Positions 40,005 through 42,539 of a DNA stretch of 42,539 nt are shown here, in pieces. Location of the stretch: the NCBI GenBank assembly GCA_002315385.1, contig DCHZ01000028.1:1-42539 (forward strand), in the 5' to 3' direction. The notes beneath the pieces were generated by a model, which worked only from the letters and a program-made list of their open reading frames with translations, was not told the DNA's origin and searched no databases. The position numbers were made by a program, and so were the translations under genes. Origin of the DNA: Firmicutes bacterium UBA1739. Its GTDB lineage: Bacteria; Bacillota; Clostridia; Peptostreptococcales; Anaerovoracaceae. Every line of letters begins with the position of its first letter. Position 1 is the first letter of the stretch.

Positions 40005-41237
40005 ATGAAAAAAAAATTAATAAGTATTATCTTATGCCTGGCATTAGCGGTATCTTTTATTCCTACACTGGCTTTTGCGGCTGACAATGAGGCTGCAAAA
40101 ACAGAAAATGCCGTTACGGCTGCGGCAAAAACCTTCGACGATGTTTCGGCGGAAAAATGGTTTGCGGAGGCTGTTGCCTATGTTACGGAAAAAGGTCTGA
40201 TGAATGGTATTTCAGACTCTGAATTTAACCCTGCAGGTACTGCGACACGTGGAATGGTAGTTACTGTGCTTTACAGAATCGCAGGCTCGCCGGAAGTGAC
40301 CGAAAAAGCGGCATTTACCGATGTACCCGACAGTGCATGGTATGCGGATGCGGTTTCATGGGCTTCAAAAAACGGTATAGTTAAGGGCGTTTCCGACAAA
40401 GAATTTGCTCCCGATAAAAATATTACCAGAGAGCAGCTTGCTTCAATAATCTACAGATATGCTCAGAGCCTTGGTGAAGGATTTACCGGTGATTATATGT
40501 TTAACCTGGAATATGCAGATAAAGATCAGATTTCAGAGTATGCACAGGAAGGCATCATGTGGTGCACAATGAATGGCATAATTAACGGAAAAACAGAGAC
40601 TGCCATCGCGCCGAAAGACCCGGCAAGCAGAGCGGAGATTGCTTCTATATTAATGAGATTCAATGAAAGAAATGCCGATGGGGAAGAAGCTTTTATGCCG
40701 GAAAACTTCCTGGAAGAAAAATGTAAGAAAGATGTGTTTGAATCATATGATGAGATAATCGGTCTCCTTGAAAAAGGTAATGCATATGCATATATCGAGC
40801 TGCAGGGATATGACGGACAGATGCTGGCAATTGCCGAATCCGTATATGACAATCTGGACGGAAATATGGCATCCATTGAAACCAGTGTTTACTACAAATC
40901 TAAAGAAGATGGTAAGGTTTACTTCTCGGGAAATGCTTTAAGTGGAGGTACAGCTTATCCGATTGCATGTCAGGACGGTATCCTGTATACTGCCGGAAAT
41001 CACATGTATGAATCTTACTTTGTTTCAGAGAAAACCGGAGGACTGATGGTAAAGGACTATATTTGTGAAGAGTTTGACAAAGACGGGAAGGCAACTTATT
41101 CCGGATTTTTAAGAAGTACAAACAGCTTTGAACCTCAGTATGAAACCGAAGTCAAGGAAAATGACGCTGAGCTTTTCCAGAGCAAAATCAAAGAGTATAC
41201 AGAAAAGAAGATAGTAAACTATACAGTAGTTAAATAA
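40005..41237 (+). CDS. Third SLH-domain surface protein
   Basis: A 410-residue exported protein. A signal peptide (MKKKLISIILCLALAVSFIP, then TLAFA) precedes three SLH domains in about 40-220: FDDVSAEKWFAEAVAYVTEK, FTDVPDSAWYADAVSWASK and YAQEGIMWCTMNGIINGK, with TRGM, TREQ and SRAE at the fourth-helix motif. These are of the common FxDVxxxxWYxxAV type, clearly different from the SLH repeats of the two proteins at 6295 and 8980. The C-terminal 180 residues (about 230-410) match no family I know. SD AAAGGGAAG. It stands alone; a REP-like palindrome begins two bases after the stop and a terminator follows 85 bases on. Confidence 0.87.
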   Translation: MKKKLISIILCLALAVSFIPTLAFAADNEAAKTENAVTAAAKTFDDVSAEKWFAEAVAYVTEKGLMNGISDSEFNPAGTATRGMVVTVLYRIAGSPEVTEKAAFTDVPDSAWYADAVSWASKNGIVKGVSDKEFAPDKNITREQLASIIYRYAQSLGEGFTGDYMFNLEYADKDQISEYAQEGIMWCTMNGIINGKTETAIAPKDPASRAEIASILMRFNERNADGEEAFMPENFLEEKCKKDVFESYDEIIGLLEKGNAYAYIELQGYDGQMLAIAESVYDNLDGNMASIETSVYYKSKEDGKVYFSGNALSGGTAYPIACQDGILYTAGNHMYESYFVSEKTGGLMVKDYICEEFDKDGKATYSGFLRSTNSFEPQYETEVKENDAELFQSKIKEYTEKKIVNYTVVK

Positions 41238-41238
41238 C

Positions 41239-41267
41239 GTGTCAAAGGGGACGGTTCTCGTTGACAC
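41239..41267. repeat. REP-like palindrome
   Basis: GTGTCAA (41239-41245) and TTGACAC (41261-41267) enclose AGGGGACGGTTCTCG. From memory, near-identical palindromes are common in genomes of Firmicutes and some Proteobacteria, sometimes beside Y1 (REP-associated) transposases. No transposase is seen here. Confidence 0.6.
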
Positions 41268-41323
41268 ATGAGCGTACATAAAAAATGAATAGAAAGCAGT
41301 CGAATATACTGCGTAACTGAAAT

Positions 41324-41357
41324 CGCCGCCTCCGGAGCTGCCGGGACGGCGGTTTTT
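41324..41357 (+). terminator. Terminator after the third SLH gene
   Basis: CCGCC (41326-41330) pairs with GGCGG (41348-41352) with inner CCGG/CCGG pairing, then TTTTT. Confidence 0.7.
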
Positions 41358-41533
41358 AATGGTGTCTGCATTTTGGTGGAAACCAAACCGCATCGAAAGC
41401 TTTCCCGCAGCAGCGATATGCCGAATAAATATGACCTGCCGTCAGATATAAATTGTAGAAATCGTCTCCGCATTATGATATCATGAGAGAAAGGTTGATA
41501 TGATATGAAGAATTCGGTATGGGGGTAGAAAGA

Positions 41534-42539
41534 ATGGGAACGTATTTTAATCCGGGAAATATCAGTTTCAGAAAAGACACAAATAATGAGATATATGTTG
41601 ATAAAACCGGTATGCTCAGGATACTGAATAAAAAAATCGGAACTTCCGAAAATTGTGTGGTGCTGAGTCATGCCCGCAGGTTCGGAAAAACTCAGGCAGC
41701 GAGGATGATTGATGCATATTACAGTCTCGGAAGCGATTCAAAGGAGATTTTTTCAAAGTTAGAAATATCAGCAGCACCGGATTTTGAGGAGCATCTGAAC
41801 AAATATAACGTGATTCATCTGGATATTTCTTCTGTGGCGGATTTTCACAAGGAGGATCTGGTGGAAGAAATCGAAAAAAGACTGAAGGAAGAGTTTTTTG
41901 AGGTTTATGATAATGAGCTTAACTATGCGAAAGATTCCTATATACTGATAAATGATATTTATAAAAAGTCGAAAATACCTTTTATTATTATTATCGACGA
42001 ATGGGACTGTGTGGTGAGAAATCATTCAGACAGGCCGGACCTGGTGCATAAATATCTGCAGTTTTTACATTCTCTTTTTAAGAGTGAGGAGTCGGGAGGA
42101 TTTCTGGCACTGGCATATATTACGGGAATTCTGCCGATAAAGAAAATCAGGGACGAATCCGCACTTAATAACTTTAAAGAATATACAATGGTTGACTCCA
42201 TGCAGCTCACACAATATTTCGGATTTACAGAGGTTGAAGTTAAAGAACTCTGTGAAAAATATGAAATGGAATTTGAATCTGTCAGGGAGTGGTACAACGG
42301 CTACCTTATTAATGGACAGCATATGTACAACCCGAATTCTGTGTATCAGGCTATGGTTGATCATAAACTGAAATCCTACTGGAAAAACACATCATCCTTT
42401 GATACAATCAATGATTTCATTACCCTGAATTATGACGGGCTGAAGGAAGATGTTTTCAGGATGCTGTCGGGAGAAAAAGCACCGGTGAATGTAAACGGAT
42501 TTAAAAACGATTTAAGTGTAATAAATTCGAAGGATGATG
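41534..42539 (+). CDS. AAA-ATPase-like protein (PF09820 type), 3' end outside the window
   Basis: The first 335 residues of a longer protein are visible, open at the right edge. It matches the family of AAA-ATPase-like proteins (often about 520-580 residues) with a C-terminal PD-(D/E)XK-like domain, common in Clostridia and Bacteroidetes and of unknown function. Seen: GTYFNPGNISFRKDTNNEIY with YVDKTG, Walker A-like SHARRFGKTQ (48-53), Walker B-like FIIIIDEWDC (about 151-160), and YFGFTEVEVKELCEKYEM followed by WYNGYLINGQHMYNPNSVYQ, a very typical segment. ATG follows GGGGGTAGAAAG. Members often occur in many diverged copies per genome. No promoter is clear. Confidence 0.85.
   Translation, partial: MGTYFNPGNISFRKDTNNEIYVDKTGMLRILNKKIGTSENCVVLSHARRFGKTQAARMIDAYYSLGSDSKEIFSKLEISAAPDFEEHLNKYNVIHLDISSVADFHKEDLVEEIEKRLKEEFFEVYDNELNYAKDSYILINDIYKKSKIPFIIIIDEWDCVVRNHSDRPDLVHKYLQFLHSLFKSEESGGFLALAYITGILPIKKIRDESALNNFKEYTMVDSMQLTQYFGFTEVEVKELCEKYEMEFESVREWYNGYLINGQHMYNPNSVYQAMVDHKLKSYWKNTSSFDTINDFITLNYDGLKEDVFRMLSGEKAPVNVNGFKNDLSVINSKDD

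Noticed and set aside
1..42539. CRISPR arrays, tRNA or rRNA genes, prophage, insertion sequences, toxin-antitoxin or defence islands
   Set aside because: Looked for and not seen; repeats are limited to the 25-bp tandem and single palindromes, and gene content is housekeeping and surface functions.

Overview
The window looks like chromosome of a Gram-positive anaerobe of the class Clostridia, with moderate GC. The signs are strong SD sequences and TTGACA/TATAAT promoters, three S-layer-homology proteins, a crt-hbd pair of butyrate type, an AUG-specifier T-box, a PyrD type 1B with PyrK, and a block (rho, rpiB, sua5, prfA, DUF1385, prmC, rpmE, upp) related to the B. subtilis rho-upp region. The genus cannot be fixed from sequence alone; a family near Anaerovoracaceae is a guess. 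I see no phage, insertion sequence, CRISPR array, rRNA or tRNA gene.

Layout. 1-6000: the 5' part of purL (minus) diverges from ispE across a gap holding two PurBox-like palindromes. Then come an alanine-tract micro-ORF, a divergent D-Ala-D-Ala ligase, a YwiB-like protein and a CtpA-type protease. 6000-12500: cell surface. A major S-layer-type protein lies behind a strong promoter and a leader that contains an intrinsic terminator; a second SLH protein and a CapD/EpsC-like sugar-nucleotide enzyme follow. 12500-14300: crt and hbd. 14400-22300: translation and housekeeping, with rho-rpiB-sua5 (minus), prfA-DUF1385-prmC (plus) and rplM-rpsI-rpmE (minus). 22600-25000: uracil salvage, upp and uraA. 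25100-27750: cysteine desulfidase, a flavodoxin with a charged helical tail, and an orphan mini-NrdD glycyl-radical domain. 27900-33500: pyrC-K-D-F-E followed by two overlapping flavodoxin-fold reductases. 33700-37200: cardiolipin synthase, type I Idi and a lipoprotein form of trigger factor. 37200-39850: a methionine T-box, metY and an acetyl-type metA. 40000-end: a third SLH protein, a REP-like palindrome and a truncated AAA-ATPase-like gene.

How the genes work together. Pyrimidines come from two sides: synthesis from carbamoyl-aspartate to OMP/UMP (pyrCKDFE; pyrB and carAB are not here) and uracil uptake with salvage (uraA, upp). O-acetylhomoserine made by MetA is sulfhydrylated by MetY, and the T-box senses uncharged tRNA-Met; sulfide from the cysteine desulfidase could feed this step. 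Envelope functions recur: wall precursor ligase, C-terminal processing protease, S-layer proteins, sugar nucleotide enzyme, cardiolipin synthase and an extracytoplasmic foldase. I found no obvious new multi-gene defence or mobile system. The points most worth checking are the S-layer leader terminator, the mini-NrdD domain, the Ala-tract micro-ORF beside the atypical Ddl, the secreted trigger-factor-like lipoprotein and the paired PurBox palindromes.
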